The notes under the pieces were generated by a model. It was not told the origin of the DNA. It did no database searches and was given only the letters and a program-made list of their open reading frames with translations. A stretch of 64,000 bases of DNA from Thioclava atlantica (lineage in GTDB: Bacteria > Pseudomonadota > Alphaproteobacteria > Rhodobacterales > Rhodobacteraceae): the NCBI RefSeq assembly GCF_000737065.1, contig NZ_AQRC01000002.1, forward strand, positions 186,001-250,000. Reading direction: 5' to 3'. This document shows, piece after piece, positions 17,740-25,856 of the stretch; position 1 is the stretch's first letter, and every line of letters begins with the position of its first letter. The translations under genes and the position numbers were made by a program.

Positions 17740-17973
17740 TTATCCGGGGGCAAAATCCAGAACGCCCTGTATGGCTTGCGTGAGGATCACCGCGATCACG
17801 CCATAGACGGTCATCCAGAGGCGCCGCTCCAGCCCCTCGATCATCTTCTCGATCCGCCCCAGCCGCTGCTCGACCTGCGAGAATTGCAGCTCCATGATCT
17901 TCTCGGTCGCCACCATGCGCTGCTCGTGCGCGGCGAAGGGTTCCTTGAGATAGCGCGACCCGCCCGCCGTCAT
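17740..17973 (-). CDS. GTA head formation protein (RCAP_rcc01685 family, orfg3.5)
   Basis: 77 residues: an amphipathic helical part (YLKEPFAAHEQRMVATEKIM, a coiled-coil-like stretch) and one C-terminal hydrophobic helix (MTVYGVIAVILTQAIQGVL). This small gene lies between portal and protease in GTA clusters and is needed for head assembly in RcGTA. It starts three bases after the portal stop. Confidence 0.85.
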   Translation of the reverse strand: MTAGGSRYLKEPFAAHEQRMVATEKIMELQFSQVEQRLGRIEKMIEGLERRLWMTVYGVIAVILTQAIQGVLDFAPG

Positions 17974-17976
17974 CGC

Positions 17977-19156
17977 TCAGCCCTCCGCGATCGGCGGCAG
18001 ACCCAGCAGGCTCCGTTTCTCCGCCTCGGTGAGAAACCCCGCCTCGCCCACGCGCTTCCATTGCTGATCGCGCTCTGCGGAAAGCGCGGGGATCTGGTCG
18101 GGATCGGGCTTGAGCAGTACCCGCTCGCCCGCCCAGGTCGACAGCCACCAGGCGATATCGGCGGCGACCTTCGACGCCAGTGGCAGCACGGTGAGCCGGT
18201 AGAAGGCCCGATGCGCCTCGGCGTAATTGGCATAGGTCGCGTCGCCCGGGATCCCGAGCAGCATCGGCGGCACGCCGAAGGCCACCGCGATCTCGCGCGC
18301 GGCCGCCACCTTCGTCTGGTGAAACTCCATGTCCGAGGGGCTGAACCCCATCGGCTTCCAGTCGAGCCCGCCCTCGAGCAGCATCGGCCGTCCCGCATTG
18401 CGCGCGCCCTGATGATGGGTTTCCATCTCGAAGACCAGCCGGTCATATTGTTCGGGGCTCAGCGTGCCCTGCCCGTCCGCCCCCTTGAAGATGATCGCCC
18501 CAGAGGGCCGCGCTGCATTGTCCAGAAGCGCCTTCGACCAGGCGCTCGCCGCGTTATGCACGTCGACCGCCACCGCCGCGGCCTGAAGCGGCGAGAGCCC
18601 GTAATGATCGTCTTGCGGATGAAAACTCTTCAGATGACAGATCGGGTCGGGACTTCCCGTCATGTCGAAGCGGTGCTTGCGCCCCGCCACCGTGTAGTCA
18701 TAGGCGATCGGCCAGCCATCGGTCCCCGGTACGATGCTCATCCGCTCCGAGCGCAGCACATGCAGCTCGCGCGGCAGGCCCGGTTCGAGCGCAACCGCCT
18801 CGAGATAACCATTGCCCGACAGCAGGATCTGCCCGTAGAGCGCCTCGAAGAAAGCCGCCCGCCCCTGCGACGCATTGGGCCGCGCGATCAGGTCGAGCAC
18901 GGGATGGATATCGTAGCGCCGCTCCGCATCCTGGCAGACCAGCGGGATCGCCGCCGCGGCCTCGGCAATCAGCTTCACGCAGCGAAAGCCCACCGGATTG
19001 CCGGTGAACGCCTGCCGCGTCAGCGAGCCGGTATCGCGCGGGCTCCAGACCACCCGCCCCCCCCCCGCTCGCCATCGCCACGATCCGGCCCGTCGCCGAG
19101 GCCTTCACTTCCGGCGCGCCCGCCGCATCGGTCTTGCGAAAGATGTTCCAACCCAT
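17977..19156 (-). CDS. GTA portal protein, HK97 family (RcGTA orfg3), with a one-base shift at poly-G10
   Basis: The body (frame ending at 17977) is a typical portal: LTRQAFTGNPVGFRC, LIARPNASQGRAAFFEALYGQ, SGNGYLEAVAL and HNAASAWSKALLDNAARPSGA. The proper N-terminus lies in another frame. An ATG at 19156 with a strong AAGGAG upstream reads MGWNIFRKTDAAGAPEVK and on to MASGGG, the usual GTA portal beginning. The two frames meet at a run of ten G (19057-19066, C on the plus strand). Nine G would join them as ASGGGRVVWSPRD. Either the run is a sequencing error, or it is a real slippage site, or g3 is inactive. A GTG at 19053 could start the body without the first 34 residues, but it has no clear spaced RBS. 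Confidence 0.85.
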
Positions 19157-19202
19157 TCCCGTCTCCTTCTCGCGGCCCCGCGCGCGGCACCGGCTGGCAA
19201 AG

Positions 19203-19229
19203 AAAAAGGGCCGAGGATGCCCTCAGCCC
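19203..19229 (-). terminator. Terminator-like hairpin between terminase and portal genes
   Basis: On the minus strand GGGCTGAGG, loop GCAT, CCTCGGCCC (one mismatch) is followed by TTTTTCTTT. It lies in the 161-base gap after g2 and before g3, inside what should be one transcription unit. Confidence 0.6.
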
Positions 19230-19255
19230 TTGCTCTCGATGTCGTCTGGCGCGCG

Positions 19256-19309
19256 CCGGGGGTTTTGCACCCCCGGACCCCCGCAGGATATTTGGATCAA
19301 GAGGAAGAG
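19256..19309 (+). repeat. Dispersed intergenic hairpin repeat, copy 1
   Basis: A GGGGG...CCCCC hairpin, then GGACCCCC, then GGATATTTGGATCAAGAGG and AAGAG. A stretch of 24 bases is identical to copy 2 at 27080-27134 (opposite strand), and a diverged copy 3 lies at 57715-57760. All copies lie in intergenic gaps. This copy lies inside the GTA cluster between g2 and g3 and points against the direction of the genes. Confidence 0.75.
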
Positions 19310-19317
19310 ACCTTTCC

Positions 19318-20742
19318 TCAAAGCCCGCGCAATTGCGGCCTGCGCCAATGTGCGGCGGGCTCGAGGATCAGCTCGGTGATCGCCCAGACCAGCGCATCGA
19401 CCCGGTCGGGCGACCCCCGTCCCTGATAGCCCTGCAGGCCCATCCGGCACATCTGGTCTTCGAGCGGCCCAAGATCGCTTGCCCGCAGGTGTCTCACCCG
19501 CCCCTGCTCGTAGAGCGCCGCGACCGGTTCGGCGCGTGCGCCCTTACCCCGGCTCGCCCGGAGCGCCCGGAACGGGATCAGCGGATCGATCTGGCGCAGC
19601 ACGCTCTCGATGAGATCGCCGCCCTGGTTGACCTCGGCCACGAGCCTCTCGGCGCCCCATCGCTCCATCGCCGCAATCGCCGCGCGCGCCCAGTCGGTCG
19701 GGCTGCCCCGCACGCTCGCATCTTCGAGCACCACCGCGCGCCAGTCCTGCACCGCGCCCTGCAGCCGCGCGCCCACGACCACGATCCCGCATTCGTCCGA
19801 GGCCGCCTTGCCGGTCACCGACGGATCGAGCGCGACCACGATCCGGTCGAGCGGGCCCGGCCTCTCGACCCGCGCCCCTTCCAGCATCGCCGTGGTCCAG
19901 AGGGCCCCCTCGACATCCTCGAGCAGCACGCCCTCGAGTTCCTGACGCCCGAGCCGCGTGCCCGCATAGCGCGCCTGAACCTCGGAGAGGAAACTCTCGG
20001 CCAGATAGGCCCGGTTCGCCTCGGTCGGCGCATGGGTCTCGACCGTCGAGGGGTTGTTCAGGATCGCCTTCAGGACGCCCACATTGCGCGGCGTCGTCGT
20101 GATCACCTGCTGCGGATGATCGCCCAGACGCAGCGCGAATTGCAGCATGTCCCAGACCTCCTCCGCCTTCTTCCATTTCGCCAGCTCGTCGACCCAGGCG
20201 GCGTCGAATTGCGGGCCGCGCAGCGCCTCGGGCTCATGGGCCGAAAAGGCCTGCGCGCTTGCCCCGTTGGGCCAGACCAGCCGCCTGCGCCCCGCCTCCC
20301 AGTCGGGTCTGCGATCCGGCGGAGAGCAGGCCAGGATCCCGCTCTCGCCGAAGACCATCACGTCGCGCACCTGATCGAAGGTCTCGCCCACCAGCCCCAC
20401 GCGCCGCGCCTTGCCGGGGTCGAGCGGGCGCGGCCCTTCGACCTGCGCGCGCACCCATTCGGCCCCGGCCCGCGTCTTGCCCGCGCCGCGCCCGCCCATG
20501 ATCACCCAGCTCTTCCAGTCCCCCTCGGGCGGAAGCTGATGCGGCAGGGCCCAGAACTCGAACAGCCACGGCAGGGCCAGAAGCGCGTTCTCGTCGAGCC
20601 CCTCGAGAAAGGCGTCAACATCGTCCTGCGTCGCGCAGGCGAGCCAGGCGGCGCCCGATTTCAGCTCGGGCGGCATCGAAATCGAGGGCGGCGGCGCGCC
20701 CTGCGGCTGCGCCAGCCAGCTGTTTGCGGAGTTTCTCGACAC
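19318..20742 (-). CDS. GTA large terminase (RcGTA orfg2)
   Basis: 474 residues. Walker A is MGGRGAGKT (residues 82-90), Walker B is WVDELAKW (183-190), and the RNase-H-like nuclease domain starts at VALDPSVTG with a second acidic segment RVDALVWAITEL near the C-terminus. It packages random host DNA by a headful mechanism in GTA. The start is GTG at 20742, with GGAGGAGCGGTCTC directly before it; this lies 128 bases inside g1, an unusually long overlap backed by the RBS. Confidence 0.95.
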   Translation of the reverse strand: MSRNSANSWLAQPQGAPPPSISMPPELKSGAAWLACATQDDVDAFLEGLDENALLALPWLFEFWALPHQLPPEGDWKSWVIMGGRGAGKTRAGAEWVRAQVEGPRPLDPGKARRVGLVGETFDQVRDVMVFGESGILACSPPDRRPDWEAGRRRLVWPNGASAQAFSAHEPEALRGPQFDAAWVDELAKWKKAEEVWDMLQFALRLGDHPQQVITTTPRNVGVLKAILNNPSTVETHAPTEANRAYLAESFLSEVQARYAGTRLGRQELEGVLLEDVEGALWTTAMLEGARVERPGPLDRIVVALDPSVTGKAASDECGIVVVGARLQGAVQDWRAVVLEDASVRGSPTDWARAAIAAMERWGAERLVAEVNQGGDLIESVLRQIDPLIPFRALRASRGKGARAEPVAALYEQGRVRHLRASDLGPLEDQMCRMGLQGYQGRGSPDRVDALVWAITELILEPAAHWRRPQLRGL

Positions 20743-20953
20743 GAGACCGCTCCTCCATCACCAAATGAAAAGCGGTGCGGAGGTCCTTGACCGCCTGCAC
20801 CGCTGCCCTGGCCTCGGCAAGCTCGCCGCGCCGCACCCCCTGCAGCGCCATGGCGAGTTCCCCGGCCACCTCCTTGTAGAGCGCCTCGGTCTGATCCAGA
20901 AGATCGACCGCTGCGCCGTCCCGCTTGTCCCTTGTGTTCACCTGCGAACCCAC
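20615..20953 (-). CDS. GTA small-terminase-like protein (RcGTA orfg1)
   Basis: 112 residues, mostly helical (DLLDQTEALYKEVAGELAMA, RAAVQAVKDLRTAFHLVMEE), starting with GTG at 20953 after GGAAGG. It occupies the first position of the GTA cluster like orfg1, whose product acts as small terminase. The last 43 codons overlap the terminase gene in another frame. Confidence 0.82.
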   Translation of the reverse strand: MGSQVNTRDKRDGAAVDLLDQTEALYKEVAGELAMALQGVRRGELAEARAAVQAVKDLRTAFHLVMEERSRVEKLRKQLAGAAAGRAAALDFDAARAEIGRRLARLRDAGRC

Positions 20954-20981
20954 CCTTCCAAGTTGGTCCGTCCGAGCGAAA

Positions 20982-21015
20982 CGAAAAAGCGCCGTCGGGT
21001 TTCCCCGCGGCGCTT
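20982..21015 (-). terminator. Terminator-like hairpin in the GTA leader (possible attenuator)
   Basis: On the minus strand AAGCGCCG-C-GGGG, loop AAA, CCCG-A-CGGCGCTT gives an 8+4-pair stem with one bulge, followed by TTT and CGTTTCG. It lies about 30 bases before the GTG of g1 and downstream of the probable GTA promoter, so it would stop most transcripts unless read-through is regulated. Confidence 0.68.
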
Positions 21016-21039
21016 GCCCACTTCTCCTAGCATGCCAAA

Positions 21040-21068
21040 TCTCTACCCTGAAGCGTTCGCAAAGTCAA
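21040..21068 (-). promoter_or_regulatory. Probable promoter of the GTA cluster
   Basis: On the minus strand TTGACT (21068-21063) and TAGAGA (21045-21040) are separated by 17 bases. This would start transcription about 80 bases before g1, ahead of the leader hairpin. It lies right behind the mltG terminator on the upstream side. Confidence 0.5.
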
Positions 21069-21095
21069 GCGCTAAATTTCAGGTTGTGCGCCGCG

Positions 21096-21128
21096 AAAAA
21101 ATAAAACCCCGGCGCGAACCGGGGTTTT
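21096..21128 (-). terminator. Rho-independent terminator after mltG
   Basis: On the minus strand AAAACCCCGG and CCGGGGTTTT form a ten-pair stem followed by ATTTTTT. It lies 10 bases after the mltG stop and isolates the GTA cluster from the mltG-fab genes. Confidence 0.88.
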
Positions 21129-21138
21129 CCATTTTATA

Positions 21139-22305
21139 TCAATTAGCTGAGGACCCGTCCTGACGCTGTTTTTCGAGTTCGCGCCACTTCGCGACGTTCC
21201 TGTTATGCTCCTCGATCGTGCTCGCGAAGGCATGGCCGCCGGAGCCGTCCGCCACGAAGAACAGGTAATCCGTCGAATCGGGATGAAGCGCCGCTTCGAT
21301 CGCCGCCTTGCCCGGATTCGCGATCGGGGTCGGTGGCAGCCCGTCGATGACATAGGTGTTGTAGGGCGTGGCCTTGCGCAGCTCGGATTGCCGCAAGCCG
21401 CGGCCGAGCACGCCCTTGCCGTCGGTCACGCCATAGATCACCGTCGGGTCGGTCTGCAGCTTCATTCCTTTCTCGAGACGGTTGATGAAGACGCTCGCCA
21501 CCTGCGCGCGCTCGCTCGGCACGCCGGTTTCCTTCTCGACGATCGAGGCCATGATCAGCGCCTGTTCGGGGCTGTCATAGGGCAAGCCCTCGGCGCGGCC
21601 GTCCCAGGCCGCCGCAAGGATGCTCGACTGGCGGTTCTTCATCAGATCGACCAGCGCCTGACGGTCGGCCCCGCGCTTCACCTCGTAGCTGTCGGGCGCG
21701 AGCGAGCCCTCGGCAGGCACCCCGTCGATCTTGCCCGACAGGAAGCTCGCCTCCTTCAACCCCTCGACGATCTGCCAGCTCGTCACCCCGTCCACGATCG
21801 TGACGCGCGTGCGCACATCGGCCCGGTCCGCCTTCTCCTCGAAGCCTTCCGGGGGCTTTTCGGTCTCGGGATTGTATTCCGCGACCTTCTGGTAATCGCC
21901 CGTGGTCGGATCCAGCTCGCGCAGGAGCACGTCATTGCCATTCACGCCGACCCGGAACACCAGCTCGGTGCCGCAGGTCGAGGGACCGCCCGAGGTGATC
22001 TGGTCGACGATCTGCTGCATCGAGGTCTTGGGTTCGATCAGGTAGGAGCCGAATTTCAGCTTCCCCGCCTTCTCCTCGTATTGCGCGCCGGTGCGGAAGA
22101 TATAGGCGTTGCTCACCGCACCGCGCGAGGCCAGATCCTTCGACACCGCCTGGATGCTCGCGCCGGGAGCCACACGCAGGCACATCGCTTCGGCAAGCGG
22201 ACCCGGATCGACATATTGCCGCTTCGCCCAGGCCACCAGCCCGCCGAGCCCGATCAGGATGACGATCAGGAGGGTGAGGAAATTCGAGACAATGTTACGC
22301 CACAT
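21139..22305 (-). CDS. mltG: Endolytic murein transglycosylase
   Basis: 388 residues. One N-terminal membrane helix (residues 8-26), then a periplasmic LysM-like region and the YceG/MltG domain with the catalytic Glu257 in the motif SIVEKETG, followed by NRLEKGMKLQTDPTVIYG and the YNTYVIDGLPPTPIANPG end block. It cuts nascent glycan strands at the inner membrane. Its start overlaps the fabF stop by one base. The pair fabF-mltG is common in Rhodobacterales. Confidence 0.95.
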   Translation of the reverse strand: MWRNIVSNFLTLLIVILIGLGGLVAWAKRQYVDPGPLAEAMCLRVAPGASIQAVSKDLASRGAVSNAYIFRTGAQYEEKAGKLKFGSYLIEPKTSMQQIVDQITSGGPSTCGTELVFRVGVNGNDVLLRELDPTTGDYQKVAEYNPETEKPPEGFEEKADRADVRTRVTIVDGVTSWQIVEGLKEASFLSGKIDGVPAEGSLAPDSYEVKRGADRQALVDLMKNRQSSILAAAWDGRAEGLPYDSPEQALIMASIVEKETGVPSERAQVASVFINRLEKGMKLQTDPTVIYGVTDGKGVLGRGLRQSELRKATPYNTYVIDGLPPTPIANPGKAAIEAALHPDSTDYLFFVADGSGGHAFASTIEEHNRNVAKWRELEKQRQDGSSAN

Positions 22306-23567
22306 CAGCCCTGCACCTTGCCCAGCACGAGGCTTGCATTGGTGCCGCCGAAGCCGAAGCTGTTCGACAGGGCCACGTCGATCTTGCGCTTGACCGCAGT
22401 TTTCGGCGCGAGGTCGATCACCGCCTCTTCGGGTCCGTTCTCGAGGTTCAGCGTCGGCGGCGCGATCTGGTCGCGGATCGCCAGCACGCAGAAGATCGCC
22501 TCGACCGCTCCAGCCGCCCCCAGAAGGTGGCCGACCGAGCTCTTGGTCGAACTCATCGTGGCGGTCTTCGCCGCATCGCCCAGCAGGCGCTGAACCGCAC
22601 CCAGCTCGATCACGTCGGCCATGGTCGAGGTGCCATGCGCGTTGATGTAGTCGATCTGCGAGGGCGCGATATCGGCCCGCTCCAGCGCCGCTTTCATGGC
22701 CCGGAACCCGCCATCGCCATCCTCGGAGGGCGCCGTGATGTGATATGCGTCACCCGAGAGGCCATAACCCAGCACCTCGGCATAGATCTTCGCCCCGCGC
22801 GCCTTGGCATGCTCGTATTCCTCGAGCACCACGACACCCGCGCCCTCGCCCATCACGAAGCCGTCGCGATCGGCATCCCAGGGGCGGCTCGCCGCCTCGG
22901 GTTCGTTACCGCGCTTGGTCGAGAGCGCCTTGCAGGCATTGAAGCCCGCGATCCCGATCTCCGAGATCGGGCTTTCGGCCCCGCCCGCGACCATCACATC
23001 GGCATCGCCCAGCATGATCAGCCGCGCCGCGTCGCCGATCGCATGCGCACCGGTCGAGCAGGCGGTGACGACCGCATGGTTCGGCCCCTTGAAGCCGAAC
23101 CGGATCGAGACCTGCCCCGAGACGAGGTTGATCAGCGCGCCCGGGATGAAGAACGGGCTCACGCGGCGCACGCCCTTTTCCTTGATCAGCACGGCCGTGT
23201 CCGCGATCGAGCTCAAGCCCCCGATACCCGAACCGATCATCACGCCGGTACGCAGGCGGCCTTCCTCATCCTCGGGCATCCAGCCCGAATCCCGCACCGC
23301 CTGATCGGCCGCGGCCATGCCGTAGAGGATGAAATCGTCGACCTTGCGGCGCTCTTTCGGCTCCATCCAGTCATCGGGATTGAAGGTGCCGTCCGAACCG
23401 TCGCCGACCGGGATCTCGCAGGCATATTTCGTCGTCACATTCGCAGCGTCGAAACGCGAGATCGGACCCGCGCCCGACTGTCCCGCGACAAGCCGGCTCC
23501 AGGTTTCCTCCACCCCGCAAGCCAGCGGCGTGACCATACCAAGACCCGTGACAACTACCCGGCGCAT
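22305..23567 (-). CDS. fabF: 3-oxoacyl-[acyl-carrier-protein] synthase II
   Basis: 420 residues. The condensing-enzyme triad is complete: Cys in VTACSTGAHAIGDA, His in YINAHGTSTMAD, and His in KSSVGHLLGAAGAVE. The start MRRVVVTGLGMVTPLACG is the normal FabF N-terminus. It elongates acyl-ACP with malonyl-ACP. The other fab genes of the window lie upstream but are separated from it by thpR and a diguanylate cyclase gene. Confidence 0.96.
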   Translation of the reverse strand: MRRVVVTGLGMVTPLACGVEETWSRLVAGQSGAGPISRFDAANVTTKYACEIPVGDGSDGTFNPDDWMEPKERRKVDDFILYGMAAADQAVRDSGWMPEDEEGRLRTGVMIGSGIGGLSSIADTAVLIKEKGVRRVSPFFIPGALINLVSGQVSIRFGFKGPNHAVVTACSTGAHAIGDAARLIMLGDADVMVAGGAESPISEIGIAGFNACKALSTKRGNEPEAASRPWDADRDGFVMGEGAGVVVLEEYEHAKARGAKIYAEVLGYGLSGDAYHITAPSEDGDGGFRAMKAALERADIAPSQIDYINAHGTSTMADVIELGAVQRLLGDAAKTATMSSTKSSVGHLLGAAGAVEAIFCVLAIRDQIAPPTLNLENGPEEAVIDLAPKTAVKRKIDVALSNSFGFGGTNASLVLGKVQG

Positions 23568-23756
23568 GCCCGACCTCTTTCGCTGATAAATCTCAAAGAG
23601 ACCTGATACACGGCGTGGCGCATCGGCGCAATCACAACGGCTTGTTATTGCAGGGGGACAGGCGGCCCCTGCCTGGCCATCGGCATGGCTTCGCCACCGA
23701 TCCGACTTTTCACCGCGGCATCCCTTGACCCGGACATCCGGCCCGGCGCCCCGATT

Positions 23757-25202
23757 TCAGCGCGAGCGCGGGTCTCCGACGATCCGGGTGGGCAGCCCCA
23801 GATCCTCGCAGGCATCGGCCACCGCCAGCATCACCCGGTTGCGCCCATGCTCCTTGGCCTCGTAGAGCGCCGCATCGGTTCGCATGTAAAGACCCTGAAG
23901 GCTTTCCCCGGCATGCCATTGCGCAAGCCCGACCGAAACGGTGAGCGGAAGCCGCGCGCGTCCATGCACGACCCGCATCTCGCTGATCGTCTTCCGGATC
24001 CGCTCGGCCACCTCGAACCCGCCCTCCAGATCCGCCCCGGGCAGGATCACCGCGAATTCCTCCCCGCCCACCCGCGCCAGCGTGTCGTCAATCCGCAGGT
24101 TCTCCCGGATCGTCAGCGCCACCTGCCGCAAGGTCCGGTCGCCCAACTGGTGTCCGCCCAGATCGTTGATCCGCTTGAAATGGTCGAGATCGAACATCAG
24201 GAAGCTGAATGGCACCCCATATTTCGCCCCAGACTGCGCCGCTCGCTGAAACCGCTTTTCCAGCATCGACCGGTTGAACACTCCCGTGAGCCCATCCCGA
24301 AACGCCTGACGGGTCAGGAACCGCTCGAGATTGCGCCGCGCCCGGTCGGTTCGCTCGATCGAGACCGCAATGAGCGAGATCAGCCCGGCATTGAACCCCG
24401 CGATCGCCATCACGATCAGCAAGGCCTCCGCGCGCGCCTCGGCCTCGGCTTCGACGACAAGAAAGAACAGCCCGAAGCACAGGGGTCCCAGGACGCCGAT
24501 CACGGTGAGCATCCGCGCCTGCCGTCCGGAGGCATAGGGATTGAGCAGAACCCGCATCACGCCGCGCTCCGCGCGCAACACCAACCCCGCGGCCGACAGG
24601 AGCAGCACCATCAGGGCCGTGGCCACCGACATCGCGCCGGTGATCGTAGGGATCTCGAAGACATTCGCCATCAGCTGCATCAGCGCAAAGCCGAAGGTGA
24701 CGAAGAAAGCGCCGATCGCGGGCGCCGAGTATCCGGCCTCCTGCGAGAAGATCCCCACCGCCAAGATCCCGAGGATCGCGGCCGAATGCAGCGCCATGCG
24801 GTAGGGACCGCCCGCGCCGTAGAACTCCGAGAGCCCGGAGACGAACCGCCCGAGCACGATGATCAGCGCAAAAACCGAAAGGGCCATCGCAACATGCGGG
24901 GCGCGCCGCGCCAGCCCGAGCGCCGCGGCCAGGGCGAGCACCGCCAGAGAGGTGGTCTCATGGGTGCCGTAGCTCCAGGGAAGCAGGCGGAACATCCAGA
25001 CCTGCTGTCCCAGATGCCCGATGAGCGGCCACAAGGCCAGCAAGGCCGCTGCGAGAGCGCAGGGCCGGATCAATTGCTGGGTGGCGCGAAACAGCGTCAG
25101 AACGAAACTCCCTAGCGGGCAGAGATTCCCCTGTGTCTTCCGACACGCGAACGCGTGAGAGCCTAGCCCAAAACCCCACGCGAATCCCGAAGATTTTCGC
25201 AC
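23757..25202 (-). CDS. Membrane-bound diguanylate cyclase (GGDEF domain)
   Basis: 481 residues in the longest frame. The N-terminal half has about seven to eight hydrophobic helices (residues about 45-275). The C-terminal half is a GGDEF domain with DGLTGVFNR, the active-site motif GGEEF at residues 379-383 and an intact inhibitory RxxD site (RIDD, 370-373) five residues before it. It should make cyclic di-GMP and be product-inhibited. The long start (GTG at 25202) has no evident RBS; the true start may lie in the next 35 codons before the first helix. It follows thpR closely. Confidence 0.9.
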   Translation of the reverse strand: MRKSSGFAWGFGLGSHAFACRKTQGNLCPLGSFVLTLFRATQQLIRPCALAAALLALWPLIGHLGQQVWMFRLLPWSYGTHETTSLAVLALAAALGLARRAPHVAMALSVFALIIVLGRFVSGLSEFYGAGGPYRMALHSAAILGILAVGIFSQEAGYSAPAIGAFFVTFGFALMQLMANVFEIPTITGAMSVATALMVLLLSAAGLVLRAERGVMRVLLNPYASGRQARMLTVIGVLGPLCFGLFFLVVEAEAEARAEALLIVMAIAGFNAGLISLIAVSIERTDRARRNLERFLTRQAFRDGLTGVFNRSMLEKRFQRAAQSGAKYGVPFSFLMFDLDHFKRINDLGGHQLGDRTLRQVALTIRENLRIDDTLARVGGEEFAVILPGADLEGGFEVAERIRKTISEMRVVHGRARLPLTVSVGLAQWHAGESLQGLYMRTDAALYEAKEHGRNRVMLAVADACEDLGLPTRIVGDPRSR

Positions 25203-25208
25203 CGGCGC

Positions 25209-25778
25209 CTAGGGCGCGCCCGGCTCTTCCGCCTCGGGGCCGTAGAGCGCGAGGACCTCATGCCGCGGCGGCCCGGAACCGAGGGTCGAACGGATCATCG
25301 CCACACGCTGCGCGGCGAAGTCCGGCAGCGCCACATCTCCCGCCCCGCTCAGGAACCGTCCCACGCGCGCAAGCTCCGCGGGGCCCGCATTGCGCCCGAA
25401 CCGCGCGAGCGTCACATGCGGCCGGAAGCGTCGGCGCGGCAGCGATATCTCCGCCCGGCGCGCGGCGCGCATCACCGCCCCGTGCCAGCGCACAAGATCG
25501 GGATCGGGTCGGACGCCAAGGGCCAGCGCCTCGGGGCGTTCGGGCGCGCCGAACAGTTCCAGCCCCGCCAGCCCCACCCGCGGACCGGGGTGCCAGACGA
25601 TCGCCTCGAGCCCATCATGCAGCGCCATCGCCTCCGCCTCGTCGATCTCGCCGAGAAAGGCCAGGGTCAGATGCAGGTTGTCGCGCGCGACGAGACGCCC
25701 CGCGCCCAGCTCGCCCTGGAGACGCTCCACCGCGTCGCAGACCGCCTCGGGCAGTTCGATCACCACGAAAATCCGCAT
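25209..25778 (-). CDS. thpR: RNA 2',3'-cyclic phosphodiesterase (2H family)
   Basis: 189 residues from the ATG at 25778 (MRIFVVIELPEAV), which has GGGGAGGG upstream. Two HxT motifs, HLTLAFLGEID and HVTLARFG, form the 2H phosphoesterase active site of the ThpR/LigT family. It opens 2',3'-cyclic phosphates in RNA. Placed between acpP and the GGDEF gene. Confidence 0.9.
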   Translation of the reverse strand: MRIFVVIELPEAVCDAVERLQGELGAGRLVARDNLHLTLAFLGEIDEAEAMALHDGLEAIVWHPGPRVGLAGLELFGAPERPEALALGVRPDPDLVRWHGAVMRAARRAEISLPRRRFRPHVTLARFGRNAGPAELARVGRFLSGAGDVALPDFAAQRVAMIRSTLGSGPPRHEVLALYGPEAEEPGAP

Positions 25779-25856
25779 CGCGCCCTCCCCGCCGCACAAA
25801 TGAAAACGGCGCCCCGGTTTCCCGAAGCGCCGCCCGCAAAAGCGATCTCGAAAGGC

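Noticed and set aside
17776-20790. Plus-strand open frame of about 1000 codons across GTA genes g1-g3
   Set aside because: Antisense to terminase and portal genes, rich in Arg, His and Pro with no domain; explained by high-GC codon bias.
6762-20953. Ordinary prophage
   Set aside because: No integrase, repressor, replication or lysis genes are present; gene content and order and the cysE neighbour are those of a GTA.
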